DNA of 64,000 nucleotides, taken from the NCBI GenBank assembly GCA_002695065.1, contig NZNW01000142.1, positions 13,938 through 77,937 of the forward strand, read 5' to 3'. Shown piece after piece: positions 43,322-52,296 of the stretch (position 1 is the stretch's first letter; each line of letters begins with the position of its first letter). Both the position numbers and the translations under genes were made by a program. Source of the stretch: Salinicola sp. (GTDB lineage Bacteria > Pseudomonadota > Gammaproteobacteria > Pseudomonadales > Halomonadaceae). The notes under the pieces are model-generated. The model was not told where the DNA came from and did not search any database. It saw only the letters and a program-made list of their open reading frames with translations.

Positions 43322-44143
43322 TCAACTCTCTTCCCGTTCCAGGAACTTGCGTACCCGCTCGGTACTGGGGTTGGTGAAGAACGTCTCCGGGTCCGCCTGT
43401 TCGATGATCAGGCCCTTGTCCAGGAACACGACCTTGTCGGACACCGCCCGGGAGAAGGCCATCTCGTGGGTGACGACGATCATGGTGTAGCCTTCGGCGG
43501 AAAGGTCCCTGATCACCGCCAGCACCTCGCCGACCAGTTCCGGATCGAGTGCCGACGTCGGCTCGTCGAACAGCATCACTTCCGGCTGCATCGCCAGGGC
43601 GCGAGCGATCGCCACGCGCTGCTTCTGGCCGCCGGAGAGGGTGCTGGGGTAGGCGTCGGCCTTGGCTGACATACCGACCTTCTCCAGCAGTTCGCGAGCG
43701 TGAGTTTCGGCCTCGGCTTTCGATTTGCCCAGTACGTGGATCGGGGCCTCGGTGACGTTGTGCAGCACGTTGAGGTGCGGCCACAGGTTGAAGCTCTGGA
43801 ACACCATGCCGGTACGGGCGCGAACCCTGGCCAGCTCTCGCACCGGCATCGGCCGGCCGGCGTCGTTGACGCCGATGCGCTGGCCGCCGATGTGGATGCT
43901 GCCGCTGTCGGGTCGCTCCAGCCAGTTGATGCAGCGTAACAGCGTCGACTTGCCGGAGCCGGAGGAGCCCAGGATCGTCACCACGTCACCCTCGCGCACC
44001 TCCAGATCCACGTCGCGCAGGACCTCGACGCCGTCGAAGCTCTTCGACAGATGGCGGATCGAGACCGCGGTCCGCGCAGGCGCGGTTCGTTCAGGCGTGG
44101 TTTGTTCAGACCTGACGCTTTCCGATGTGCTTTTCTCAAACAT
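43322..44143 (-). CDS. Amino-acid ABC transporter ATP-binding protein
   Basis: 273 aa from the ATG at 44143, which overlaps the permease stop by 8 nt; an ATG at 44176 is possible but deeper inside the permease gene. Walker A is GSSGSGKST, the signature is LSGGQKQR, Walker B is VMLFDEP, and the switch His is in VTHEM. It is a GlnQ/HisP-type ATPase. It drives the two permeases encoded just upstream, at the cytoplasmic face of the inner membrane. Confidence 0.95.
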   Translation of the reverse strand: MFEKSTSESVRSEQTTPERTAPARTAVSIRHLSKSFDGVEVLRDVDLEVREGDVVTILGSSGSGKSTLLRCINWLERPDSGSIHIGGQRIGVNDAGRPMPVRELARVRARTGMVFQSFNLWPHLNVLHNVTEAPIHVLGKSKAEAETHARELLEKVGMSAKADAYPSTLSGGQKQRVAIARALAMQPEVMLFDEPTSALDPELVGEVLAVIRDLSAEGYTMIVVTHEMAFSRAVSDKVVFLDKGLIIEQADPETFFTNPSTERVRKFLEREES

Positions 44144-44801
44144 GGTCGAACCCCCGTTTGGCGCTGAAGCGGCCACACTGTTTGATGATGATCTCCATGA
44201 CCACGCTGACCGCCCAGTAGAAGCCGATGACCACGATGAAGGCCTCGGTGGGGATGAAATAGGTTCCCGACAGGCTGTTGGCGGCGGCGGTGAGTTCCTG
44301 CACGGTGATGATCACCAGGAAGGCGGTGTCCTTGAGTGCGTAGATCAACTGGTTGCCCAGTAGCGGCCGGGTCTGCATCACGATCTGGGGCAGGATCAGG
44401 CGAAAGAACATCTTGCCCTTGGTGAAGCCGTGGGCCTTGGCGGCTTCGACCTGGCCGGGCGGGAAGGTCAAGCGCGCACCGCGGAAGATCTCGGCGAAGT
44501 AGCAGCCGTGATAGACCGCCAGCGCCCCGACGCCGGACCACCACGCATCGAGGCGGATATCGAAGGCCGGCAGGCCGTAGTAGAGCAGATAGGCCAGGAT
44601 CAGAAACGGCAGCATCCGCATGCCGTCGATGAACACCCGCAGTGGCACGGTCAGGCGAGGGCGGCTGCCCTCCAGCAGGTAGAGCATGCCGCAGCCGATC
44701 GCGAAGGCGGCGCTGATCGACAGGCCGAAGATCTCCATCGTGCTGAAGAACCCGCTCCAGAACTGGTCGCGAGCGCTCCACAGAATCTCCCAGTTACTCA
44801 T
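44136..44801 (-). CDS. Amino-acid ABC transporter permease
   Basis: 221 aa, about five helices. The EAA-type loop that contacts the ATPase is GQVEAAKAHGFTKGKMFFRLILPQ. Typical of the HisM/GlnP family. It lies 48 bp after the sister permease and overlaps the ATPase gene. The two permeases would form a heterodimeric pore. Confidence 0.94.
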   Translation of the reverse strand: MSNWEILWSARDQFWSGFFSTMEIFGLSISAAFAIGCGMLYLLEGSRPRLTVPLRVFIDGMRMLPFLILAYLLYYGLPAFDIRLDAWWSGVGALAVYHGCYFAEIFRGARLTFPPGQVEAAKAHGFTKGKMFFRLILPQIVMQTRPLLGNQLIYALKDTAFLVIITVQELTAAANSLSGTYFIPTEAFIVVIGFYWAVSVVMEIIIKQCGRFSAKRGFDHV

Positions 44802-44849
44802 GGCGCCTCCTCGGCTTTGGGGTACCGCCGCCTTGTCGTCGTCGGCTCA

Positions 44850-45491
44850 TCACACCGCCAGCCGGTTGGCGCGGCGTTCGGCGATCCGCTGCAGCCAGAC
44901 CAGGCAGCCGATCGCGGCCATGTAGAGCGCACAGGCGACCAGAATCGGTGGCAGGGGGTCGTAGGTGACGGCCGAGATGCGATTGGTGACCCGGGTCAGG
45001 TCGACGATGCCGATCACCGCGATCGCCGGACTGCCCTTGATCAGGAACGACATCTCGTTGATCAGCCCCGGCAGGCTGGTGATCATCATCTGCGGCAGCA
45101 TGATGCGTCGGAAGGTGACCCACGGCGTCATGCCGGCTGCCATGGCCGCCTCGCGCTGATCGCGGGAGAAGTTGCGAAAGGCGCTACGCCAGATTTCGGC
45201 GTTGAACGCCGTGGTGTTGAGCGTCAACGCCAGGATGCCGGCCACGTTGCGGTCGAGGTTGATGCCGAAGGTCGGGGCGCTGAGAAAGATGAACAGCGCC
45301 AGCGTGACCAGTGGCGTGGCGCGCGCCAGGCTGATGTAGAGCACCAGGAGCTGGTCGACGACGGGAATACGGGCGAGGCGGATCAGGGCCAGTATCAGCC
45401 CGGCCGTGACCCCCATGGCGATGGAGATGCCGGAGATCCAGACGGTCGTCCAGGCGCCTTCCAGCAGCATGTGCCAGGCACTGGCATTCAT
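44850..45491 (-). CDS. Amino-acid ABC transporter permease
   Basis: 213 aa, five or so helices. The EAA loop is DQREAAMAAGMTPWVTFRRIMLPQ. HisM/GlnP-type. It follows the binding-protein gene after 119 bp and forms the membrane pore with the next gene product. A polar amino acid or a related compound is the likely cargo, but specificity cannot be read. Confidence 0.94.
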   Translation of the reverse strand: MNASAWHMLLEGAWTTVWISGISIAMGVTAGLILALIRLARIPVVDQLLVLYISLARATPLVTLALFIFLSAPTFGINLDRNVAGILALTLNTTAFNAEIWRSAFRNFSRDQREAAMAAGMTPWVTFRRIMLPQMMITSLPGLINEMSFLIKGSPAIAVIGIVDLTRVTNRISAVTYDPLPPILVACALYMAAIGCLVWLQRIAERRANRLAV

Positions 45492-45610
45492 GGGCGGCTC
45501 CCGAGGGCTTGAGAACGGGGGAGGCGCCGCGCGAACCCGCGGCGCCGCTGACGGTATGACGTGTCAGCCGATGGGGTGTGTCGTGGGACTCGACGATCGG
45601 GCCACCGGGC

Positions 45611-46519
45611 TCAGTCGTCCAGGCCCGCCAGCTCGTGGAACTGGTCGACGCTCTCCAGCGGTTCGTCGGGCAGGTCCGGGAAGCTCTCGCCGAACCACTT
45701 CTCCTGCAGCTCGGCCAGACGGCCGGTCTCCTTCATGTGGTCCAGGAATGTCGTCATGTAGGCGAGCAGTTCCGGGCTCGACTTGGGGATGGGCCAGGAG
45801 ACGTAGCCGGCGCCGGAGACCGCCGGACCCTTGGCGAAGACGTCCGGCTTGGAAGCCACCAGGGTATTGACCGGCACGGCGGAATCGATGACGAAGTCGA
45901 GACGGCTGTTGGCCAGGTCGGCGAAGGCTTCGGGGTAGGATTCGTACTGCACCACCTCACCCAGCTCGCCGCCGTCGTCCTCGAGCATCTTCTTCAGCTC
46001 CGGCAGTCGCGACAGCAGCACGCTACCGGCCTGAACGCCCACTCTCTTGCCGCTGAGATCGTCGACATCGCTGATGCTGTCGTCGTCGGCGCGCTTGATC
46101 GCGAAGTGCTGGGCGGAGGCGTAGGGCGGGGTGTAGTTGAACACCCGCAGGCGTTCGTCGGAGACCGAGGCGCCGGTCAGCGCCATGTCGTACTGGCCGG
46201 TGGAGACGGCGGCCAGCAGGCCGGTCCAGGGCAGGATGTCCTGGCGAACCTCGAAGTCGGCGTAGTTGCGCAGCTCCTCGAGCATGTCGGTATTGAAGCC
46301 CTTGGCGTTGCCATCCTCGATGAAGTTGAACGGGGCGTAGTTGTCCTCCGTCGCCACGCTCAGATAGCCGCGGCTTTCGATCTCCGGCAGGTCGGCGGCA
46401 ATGGCTGACAGCGACAGAGTCGACAACGACAGCGCCATCAGCGTACCGGCCATGGCCTTGGCGGCGAGACGGGGCAGGTGAAACCGGGCGGTGGGTTTGC
46501 GGTTCGGGAAGCGCAGCAT
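45611..46519 (-). CDS. ABC transporter substrate-binding protein (polar amino-acid type)
   Basis: 302 aa from MLRFPNRK, with GAGAGG upstream. A long signal peptide ends at SAIAAD. The mature protein starts LPEIESRGYLSVATEDNYAPFNFIEDG, the family 3 (HisJ/GlnH) binding fold; KGFNTDMLEELRN and TGQYDMALTGASVSDERL are ligand-loop blocks. It is first of the SBP-permease-permease-ATPase operon. Upstream (145 bp) lies the COG0523 gene on the same strand, so the cluster may be one longer regulon. Confidence 0.94.
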   Translation of the reverse strand: MLRFPNRKPTARFHLPRLAAKAMAGTLMALSLSTLSLSAIAADLPEIESRGYLSVATEDNYAPFNFIEDGNAKGFNTDMLEELRNYADFEVRQDILPWTGLLAAVSTGQYDMALTGASVSDERLRVFNYTPPYASAQHFAIKRADDDSISDVDDLSGKRVGVQAGSVLLSRLPELKKMLEDDGGELGEVVQYESYPEAFADLANSRLDFVIDSAVPVNTLVASKPDVFAKGPAVSGAGYVSWPIPKSSPELLAYMTTFLDHMKETGRLAELQEKWFGESFPDLPDEPLESVDQFHELAGLDD

Positions 46520-46664
46520 GAAGTACACCCTCTCATTGTTGTTGGTGTCGGTGATGGGTCGTGACGATTGCGTAGCGTGATTCCACCCTAAAGAATCCGG
46601 GAGCGGTTGCTGTAGAGCCAGTTGATGAACATCGGCTGGCCAGATCGGCGTTGCCGCCGGCAAA

Positions 46665-47570
46665 TCAGGCGAGCGTTTTCAGCGCCGCGATCAGCGCATC
46701 GAAGGGCGCCCCGGCGAAGCCGATTCCCACCAGCTGGCTGGCACCCGGGCGGGGCGCGGTGGGCGTCCACTCGGCCTGCCCGCCGCTCCATTGAAAGACG
46801 TAGTACCGGCCCTCGGCCTGGATGAAGCCCTTGGCCCGCGCCAGCCCTTCGGCATGCTCGGCGAGCAGCGACTCCAGCGTCCGGCGATTCAGTGACACGG
46901 GCAGTTCGATCGCAAAGCGCTGCCAGTCGGGATCGCGATCATTGGCGGTGGGGCGAAATGTCGGTGGTCGTTTCGGTGCCGCCTGCTCCGGTCGCCCGGT
47001 GCTAAAACCCGCGTGAGCGACCTGTGCCGTGGGATTGAGCGACTGCAGCCGACGCATCAGCCCTTCGCGCTCGGCATCGTCGAGATCGTCGCCGCGATTG
47101 AGCGAGAGGGTGTCGGCGCTGGCAATCTGGTCGGCCACCAGCTCGCCGACGCGGCTGTCATTCAGCCGCTGTGCCAGGCTCGCCAGGTCGACCAGGGTGA
47201 CGATGCGATCCAGGCGGAACCGGCGCGCCACGCGGATCAGGTCGGCGATGCGGCGCGGCCGCGCCACGCCGCTGGTCTCGATGATCAGCGCCGCGGGCGG
47301 CGCCGGCCAGCGGCCGATACGCGAGAGCTGGGTGCCCAGTTCGTCGCTCAGCGAGCAGCACAGGCAGCCGCTGCTGAGCTTGAGTAGGCGCTCCCCGGCG
47401 TAGTCGATCAGCTCGGCATCGACATTGATGGTGCCGAAGTCGTTGACCAGCACCAGCGTATCCGGCGCCACGCCGTCTCGCAGATGGGCGTTGAGCCAGG
47501 TGGTCTTGCCGGCGCCGAGATAGCCGGCAATCAGTACCACCGGGATCGGATCGGCGTCGGGCTCAGCCAT
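46665..47570 (-). CDS. COG0523 (CobW/YjiA-type) metal-chaperone GTPase
   Basis: 301 aa from the ATG at 47570, which overlaps the amidohydrolase stop (ATGGCTGA). Walker A is GYLGAGKTTWLN; the metal-binding CxCC motif is GCLCC; ETSG marks switch 2. The usual G4 specificity motif NKxD reads NRGDD here. The C-terminal CobW_C domain is present. COG0523 proteins deliver Zn, Co or other metals to client enzymes. The coupled amidohydrolase, from a metal-dependent superfamily, is the obvious client (inference). Confidence 0.9.
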   Translation of the reverse strand: MAEPDADPIPVVLIAGYLGAGKTTWLNAHLRDGVAPDTLVLVNDFGTINVDAELIDYAGERLLKLSSGCLCCSLSDELGTQLSRIGRWPAPPAALIIETSGVARPRRIADLIRVARRFRLDRIVTLVDLASLAQRLNDSRVGELVADQIASADTLSLNRGDDLDDAEREGLMRRLQSLNPTAQVAHAGFSTGRPEQAAPKRPPTFRPTANDRDPDWQRFAIELPVSLNRRTLESLLAEHAEGLARAKGFIQAEGRYYVFQWSGGQAEWTPTAPRPGASQLVGIGFAGAPFDALIAALKTLA

Positions 47571-49191
47571 TGTCGAAGACACGGCCACCCACCACCGTCG
47601 CCGCGACGCCGATCGATGCCAGCCGCGCCAGCGGCACCTCGCGCGGATCCTCGTCGAGCACCGCCATGTCGGCGAACTTACCCACCTCCAGGCTGCCGAT
47701 GCGATCGTCCAGCTTGAGGGTGTAGGCCGCGTCCAGCGTGATCAGGCGCAGCGCCCGTTCCACGCTCAGCGCCTCGTTGGGTCCCAGCACCTCGCCGCTG
47801 GCGGTCTGGCGGGCGACGACGCACCACGCCGTGAACAGCGGCGCCAGCGGTGTGACCGGGGCATCGCAATGCGCCGCGATGGGGATGCCCAGGCGATCCG
47901 CCGAGGCCAGCGGTTCGAGACGCTGACAGCGCTCGAAACCCAGCGTGCGCGAGCGGTGGATGTCGCCCCAGTAGTAAAGGTGGTTGGCGAACATGTTGAG
48001 GCACACCCCGAGTCGTGCGGCGCGTTTCAGCTGGGCGTGGCTGATGATCTGGCAGTGCTGCAGGGTGTGGCGATGATCGGCCCGCGGCCACAGTTCCAGC
48101 GCCGATTCGATGGCGTCCAGCATCAGCTCGACGGCCTCGTCGCCGTTGGTGTGGATATGCAGCTGCAGCCCGGCCTGATGATAGCGGTGCACGATCTCGG
48201 TCAGGCGTTCCGGCTCGGCGTTCCACATGCCGTTGGGCGAGCCGTCGTGATAGCCCGGCCACATGAGGCGCGCGGTGTAGCCCTGGATGGAGCCGTCGGT
48301 CATCAGCTTGACCAGTCCGAAATGGAGCTTGTCGCTGCTCTTGTCGCGACAGTCCAGCACCCGCTCTATGCCGTCTTCCGGCGTGTAGGTCAGCGCGCTC
48401 ATCGCCGGTGCCAGGCGCATCGGGACGTCGTCCCGGTTGCAGGTGCGCTGCATGCTCTCGACGCCGGTCTCGCTCAGCGGATTGTAGAGGTCGGTCAGCG
48501 TGGTCACCCCGTGGCGCTGGCCGATGCGCGCGTAGCGCTCGAGTGTCGCTTCCTCGCTGCCGCGATCGAAGAGATCGAGGTTGAGGGTGTCGAAGATCGC
48601 GAACATCGCTGCCATCTCGCGCAGCTCGCCGTTGGGACGGCCGTCGTCAAAGGTCACCACGCCTTCGACATCGGCCTGGGATTCGAGCCCGGAGAGACGC
48701 AGCATGGCGCTGTTCACGGTCATCATGTGCAGGTTGGCATGGATGACCACGATCGGCCGTTCGGCGTCGACGGCATCGAGGTCGTCGCGGTCGAGTCGGC
48801 GCTGGGGGAAGTAGATCGGATCGAATCCCCAGGCGATCAGCGGGATTTCCGACGAGAGCTTGCCAACCTGTTCGCCGAGATGGCGCTGCAGCGCGGCGAT
48901 GTCCGTCAGCCCCGGCCAGGTGTGGCCGTCGGGGCCCTGGCGGGGGAAGAAGCCGGCGTAGGGATACTCCCACAGCACGCCCTCCAGCGCGTGGCTGTGG
49001 CCCTCGACGAAGCCGGGCAGAATGACCTTGTCGGCGAAGCGCTCGTCGAGTTCGAAGTCGCCCAGGTCCGCCAGCGTTCCCAGCGAGCCGATGCCGAGAA
49101 TCCGGCCGTCGCGTACCGCGATATGGGTGGCCTCCGGCTGCGAGGGGTTCATGGTCAGGATGCGCCGGGCGACGAAGATGCGATGGCTCAT
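47563..49191 (-). CDS. YtcJ-type metal-dependent amidohydrolase
   Basis: 542 aa from the ATG at 49191, whose ATGA overlaps the symporter stop. VILPGFVEGHSHALEG carries the HxH metal motif; a QLHIHTNGDEAVELML His and a later PIAAHCDAPV block complete the site. There is no signal peptide, so it is cytoplasmic. The family hydrolyses N-acyl or cyclic amides; substrate unknown. It is coupled by overlaps to a GltS-like symporter (uptake) and a COG0523 GTPase (metal delivery). The open frame extends far upstream but those codons belong to the symporter region. Confidence 0.92.
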   Translation of the reverse strand: MSHRIFVARRILTMNPSQPEATHIAVRDGRILGIGSLGTLADLGDFELDERFADKVILPGFVEGHSHALEGVLWEYPYAGFFPRQGPDGHTWPGLTDIAALQRHLGEQVGKLSSEIPLIAWGFDPIYFPQRRLDRDDLDAVDAERPIVVIHANLHMMTVNSAMLRLSGLESQADVEGVVTFDDGRPNGELREMAAMFAIFDTLNLDLFDRGSEEATLERYARIGQRHGVTTLTDLYNPLSETGVESMQRTCNRDDVPMRLAPAMSALTYTPEDGIERVLDCRDKSSDKLHFGLVKLMTDGSIQGYTARLMWPGYHDGSPNGMWNAEPERLTEIVHRYHQAGLQLHIHTNGDEAVELMLDAIESALELWPRADHRHTLQHCQIISHAQLKRAARLGVCLNMFANHLYYWGDIHRSRTLGFERCQRLEPLASADRLGIPIAAHCDAPVTPLAPLFTAWCVVARQTASGEVLGPNEALSVERALRLITLDAAYTLKLDDRIGSLEVGKFADMAVLDEDPREVPLARLASIGVAATVVGGRVFDNG

Positions 49192-50591
49192 GAGGGAGTC
49201 GGCTCCTGAACGGAAGGGATCTGGCCGCCCCGGCTGCGCTGCCATTTCAGCAGCAGCGGGATGCAGAACAGCATCAGTATCACGTAGCCGCCGAAGATCG
49301 CCAGGTAGCTCCAGGGGCCGAGGGAGGGGGCGATCGGGGCGACGAAGAACAGCGTGGGAATATTGACCACGATGATCGCGATGTTGAAGAACGCCAGCTC
49401 CTTGGGCACCGAGGTGCTGAAGTCGGCATCCAGCATGCGCAGCAACAGAAGGCCAGTACCGGTGGAGCCGCAGCAGCAGCCGAAGGCGGTGACGGCGCGT
49501 TCCGGCCCGAGCTGGCCGCTGAGCTTGCCGATCGCCATCGCGCCCAGGAAGGTGACCAGCGTCACCGCGACCGCGATGAGCAGGATCGGCATCAGCAGGG
49601 CCGAGAGCACGGCGATCTGGATGCTCATCAGGGTGGCGACGACCATGAAGTCCACCGAGCCGCTGGTGATGCGCTTGAGCGTGTCGTCGTCGACCTTGTG
49701 ATTCCAGCCAAAGCGTTCGATCGCCATTCGCATCAGCACGCAGACCGTCAGCCCATGGATGAAGAACAGGTTGTAGCTGAAGAACACCGACAGCACCTGA
49801 TTGCCCGCCACCAGCGGCTGCATTGCGCTCAGCCATACATAGGTAATGACATACGCCACGCCCAGCAGGCCCAGATGCCAGGCCAGCGAGTCAACGGTGC
49901 CGGCGTGCGAGACCTGCTTGCCGGCCGAAGGCTGGGTCTCGGGCGTGTGAAAGCCGCGCACGAAGTCGTCGTCCAGCGTCGAATGGCGGTTGGCGTTGAG
50001 CCCCCGCTTGAGAAAGTAGCGTGCGGCCGGCACGCCGACGACGAAGGCGGCCACGAAGCCCAGCGAGGCGAAGATCACGCCCACCTGCGCGGCGTTGGCG
50101 ATGCCGTAGTCGTTCTCCCAGATCGTGCCGTAGGTCAGTGCCTGCCCCGGCCCTTGGGTAAATCCATGGGTGACGATGGCGCCAAGCAGCGGACTGAGAT
50201 CGCTGCCGGTGATCAGGTCGTAGCCCGCCATCAGCCCGAATCCGATCACCGCCTGGGCGCCGAGGCTGGCGGTCCAGATCAGCGTCAACCACAGCCCGCC
50301 ACCGACGATACCCTGGCGCTGCTCGCCCGCGGCCGGCTTGGGGCTGCCGGTCAGACATAGCGACATGAAGCTCAGGGTGAAGAAGTGAAAAGCGAGTGCG
50401 GTGAAATCGGAAGGGTCGTAGCCGGGAATCAGCCCCGAGGAGAGCCCGGCGAAGCCGATGATGCCCGCCACGATACTGCCGGGAATCAAGCTGGCCCGCA
50501 GCCAGGAAAGACGGCTGCGCAGCAGGCTGCCGACGACCAGCAGGGCGGCGATCAGCGCGAAGGCGATGACGCCATGGAAGGTGCTGCCCAT
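49188..50591 (-). CDS. GltS-family sodium:glutamate-type symporter
   Basis: 467 aa, about ten to twelve helices. LTLIWTASLGAQAVIGFGLM and THGFTQGPGQALTYGTIWE are GltS-like. FGCCCGSTGTGLLLLRMLD gives the second reentrant-loop pattern. It is longer than E. coli GltS (401 aa) through a hydrophilic loop around residues 205-235. First gene of the symporter-amidohydrolase-GTPase operon. It is divergent from a MocR regulator across 181 bp. Cargo: glutamate or a related carboxylate, not certain. Confidence 0.9.
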   Translation of the reverse strand: MGSTFHGVIAFALIAALLVVGSLLRSRLSWLRASLIPGSIVAGIIGFAGLSSGLIPGYDPSDFTALAFHFFTLSFMSLCLTGSPKPAAGEQRQGIVGGGLWLTLIWTASLGAQAVIGFGLMAGYDLITGSDLSPLLGAIVTHGFTQGPGQALTYGTIWENDYGIANAAQVGVIFASLGFVAAFVVGVPAARYFLKRGLNANRHSTLDDDFVRGFHTPETQPSAGKQVSHAGTVDSLAWHLGLLGVAYVITYVWLSAMQPLVAGNQVLSVFFSYNLFFIHGLTVCVLMRMAIERFGWNHKVDDDTLKRITSGSVDFMVVATLMSIQIAVLSALLMPILLIAVAVTLVTFLGAMAIGKLSGQLGPERAVTAFGCCCGSTGTGLLLLRMLDADFSTSVPKELAFFNIAIIVVNIPTLFFVAPIAPSLGPWSYLAIFGGYVILMLFCIPLLLKWQRSRGGQIPSVQEPTPS

Positions 50592-50772
50592 GATGTAGTC
50601 CTCGTGATTGACGTTGTTATGGCTGGCCCATACTAAAGTTCGCGCTGTACGGCACTACAGGCCAGATTCCCGTCATGCTCGGGACAGTTCCGAACCCCGG
50701 CCGCCTGTCGAACAGGTCGACTGGCGCGGATCTTGCAGCGTGTAGAGCTCAGCCACGGGGCGGGAGCTCGGC

Positions 50773-52233
50773 ATGCTCGATCACTATTTTCATCTCGACT
50801 TCGATACCCGGCGCGGCCTGCAGGAGCAGCTGCGCGAGGCGCTGCTGGATGCCATTCACACCGGCACCATCCCCACCGAGGAGGCGCTGCCCTCGTGCCG
50901 CAAGCTGTCGCTGCAGCTCGGCATCTCGCGCAATACGGTGGCGCTGGTCTACGAAGGGCTGGTGGAGGATGGGTATCTGGTCAGCCGGCCGCGCAGCGGT
51001 TACTACCTGCACGATGCCTATCACGAGCCCGATGCACTGGAAACGAGCCCGGCAACGCACGACGAGATCGTCAATGCACCTTCCTGGGGCAGTCGTTTCA
51101 CCCATCGGCCCAGCCATCTGCAGGGCGTCCTGCGTCCCGGCAACTGGATGAGTTACGAATTTCCCTTCGTCTACGGCCAGTTGGATACCCGGCTGTTTCC
51201 CCTTGAGCAGTGGCGCGAGACCTCGCGGCGGCTGCTCGGCGGGCGCCGCGAACGACACTGGTTGGGCGATCGTTACGATCAGGACGACCCGATGCTGGTC
51301 GAGCAACTGCGAACCCGGGTGCTGCCCAAGCGCGGCATTCACGCGCGCAGCGACGAGATCCTGATCACGCTGGGATCGCAGAATGCCCTGTTCCTGATCG
51401 CCCAACTGCTGTTCGACGCGCGCACCCGGGTGGCAATGGAGAATCCCGGCTACCGCGAAGCGGCCAACGTCTTCCTGCGCCAGGGGGCACAACTGAGCTA
51501 TCAGCGGATCGACGCTGAAGGCATGTGCCTGGATGCGGCAGCGGCCGGGAGCGACTATCTCTACGTGACGCCGAGCCATCAGGGGCCGACCGGGGTGACC
51601 ATGAGCCGCCGTCGACGGGAAGCATTGATCGAGCAGATCCAGCGCCGCGATCAGATCGTGCTGGAAGACGATTACGACGCCGAGGTCAATTTCGATCGTC
51701 ACGCCCAGCCGGCACTGAAGGCGAGCCGGGCGGGTTCCCGCGTGATCTACATGAGCAGTCTGTCGAAACCGCTGTCTCCCGGCTTGCGGCTGGGATACGT
51801 GGTGGCCGATGCCGAACTGATCGAGGAGTTGCGGGCGCTGCGGCGGCTGATGTATCGCCATCCGCCCTCCGGTCTGCAGCAGCAGCTGGCGCAGTTCCTC
51901 TCCCAGGGGCATTACGATCGCTATCTGCGCCAGTTCGCCGACGAGATGCGTCATCGCTGGGAGATCATGGATGCCGCCATCGCTCGGGAGCTGCCCGATT
52001 GTCGTCGGGTCGGGGGAGATCATGCCAGCGTGTTCTGGCTGGAGACGCCGGATGCGACCGATACGCAGCGGCTGGCCTGGCAGGCGGCCCAGCGCGGCGT
52101 GCTGATCGAGCCGGGCTTCCAGCACTTCTTCGACTCGGCACCGCCACGCAACTACATGCGCCTCGGGTTCGGCGCCATCGATGCCGAGCGTATCGAACCC
52201 GGGATCCAGCGACTGGCGCAGGCCTTCGGCTAG
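50773..52233 (+). CDS. MocR-family regulator (GntR HTH + aminotransferase-like domain)
   Basis: 486 aa. An N-terminal GntR-type winged HTH (LPSCRKLSLQLGISRNTVALVYEGLVEDGYL) is followed by a class I aminotransferase-like domain with the PLP lysine in SSLSKPLSPG (Lys332) and EDDYDAEVNFD. GGGAG precedes the ATG. MocR proteins such as GabR, TauR and PdxR sense an amine-PLP adduct. It is divergent from the GltS operon and convergent with a class III aminotransferase, so an amine or amino acid ligand fits. A weak CTGTA..TACAG inverted repeat lies at 50645-50660. Confidence 0.94.
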   Translation: MLDHYFHLDFDTRRGLQEQLREALLDAIHTGTIPTEEALPSCRKLSLQLGISRNTVALVYEGLVEDGYLVSRPRSGYYLHDAYHEPDALETSPATHDEIVNAPSWGSRFTHRPSHLQGVLRPGNWMSYEFPFVYGQLDTRLFPLEQWRETSRRLLGGRRERHWLGDRYDQDDPMLVEQLRTRVLPKRGIHARSDEILITLGSQNALFLIAQLLFDARTRVAMENPGYREAANVFLRQGAQLSYQRIDAEGMCLDAAAAGSDYLYVTPSHQGPTGVTMSRRRREALIEQIQRRDQIVLEDDYDAEVNFDRHAQPALKASRAGSRVIYMSSLSKPLSPGLRLGYVVADAELIEELRALRRLMYRHPPSGLQQQLAQFLSQGHYDRYLRQFADEMRHRWEIMDAAIARELPDCRRVGGDHASVFWLETPDATDTQRLAWQAAQRGVLIEPGFQHFFDSAPPRNYMRLGFGAIDAERIEPGIQRLAQAFG

Positions 52234-52251
52234 CCCCGACCCCAGACGACA

Positions 52252-52274
52252 GCGACCGGCAAGTCGCCGGCCGC
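52252..52274. terminator. Hairpin between convergent mocR-type and aminotransferase genes
   Basis: GCGACCGGC and GCCGGCCGC arms (one mismatch) with a 5-nt loop. No U-run. Confidence 0.4.
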
Positions 52275-52296
52275 CAGTCCGATCTCGCGAACCCGA

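Noticed and set aside
45645..45660. Possible leaderless or alternative start near the end of the binding-protein gene
   Set aside because: Only a chance start codon inside the coding sequence.
49192..49836. N-terminal extension of the amidohydrolase frame
   Set aside because: It overlaps the GltS-type gene in another frame and has no amidohydrolase features. The ATGA junction gives the real start.
50645..50660. CTGTA-N6-TACAG as MocR operator
   Set aside because: Five-base arms are easily found by chance, and MocR sites are usually paired direct or inverted repeats; not claimed as a feature.
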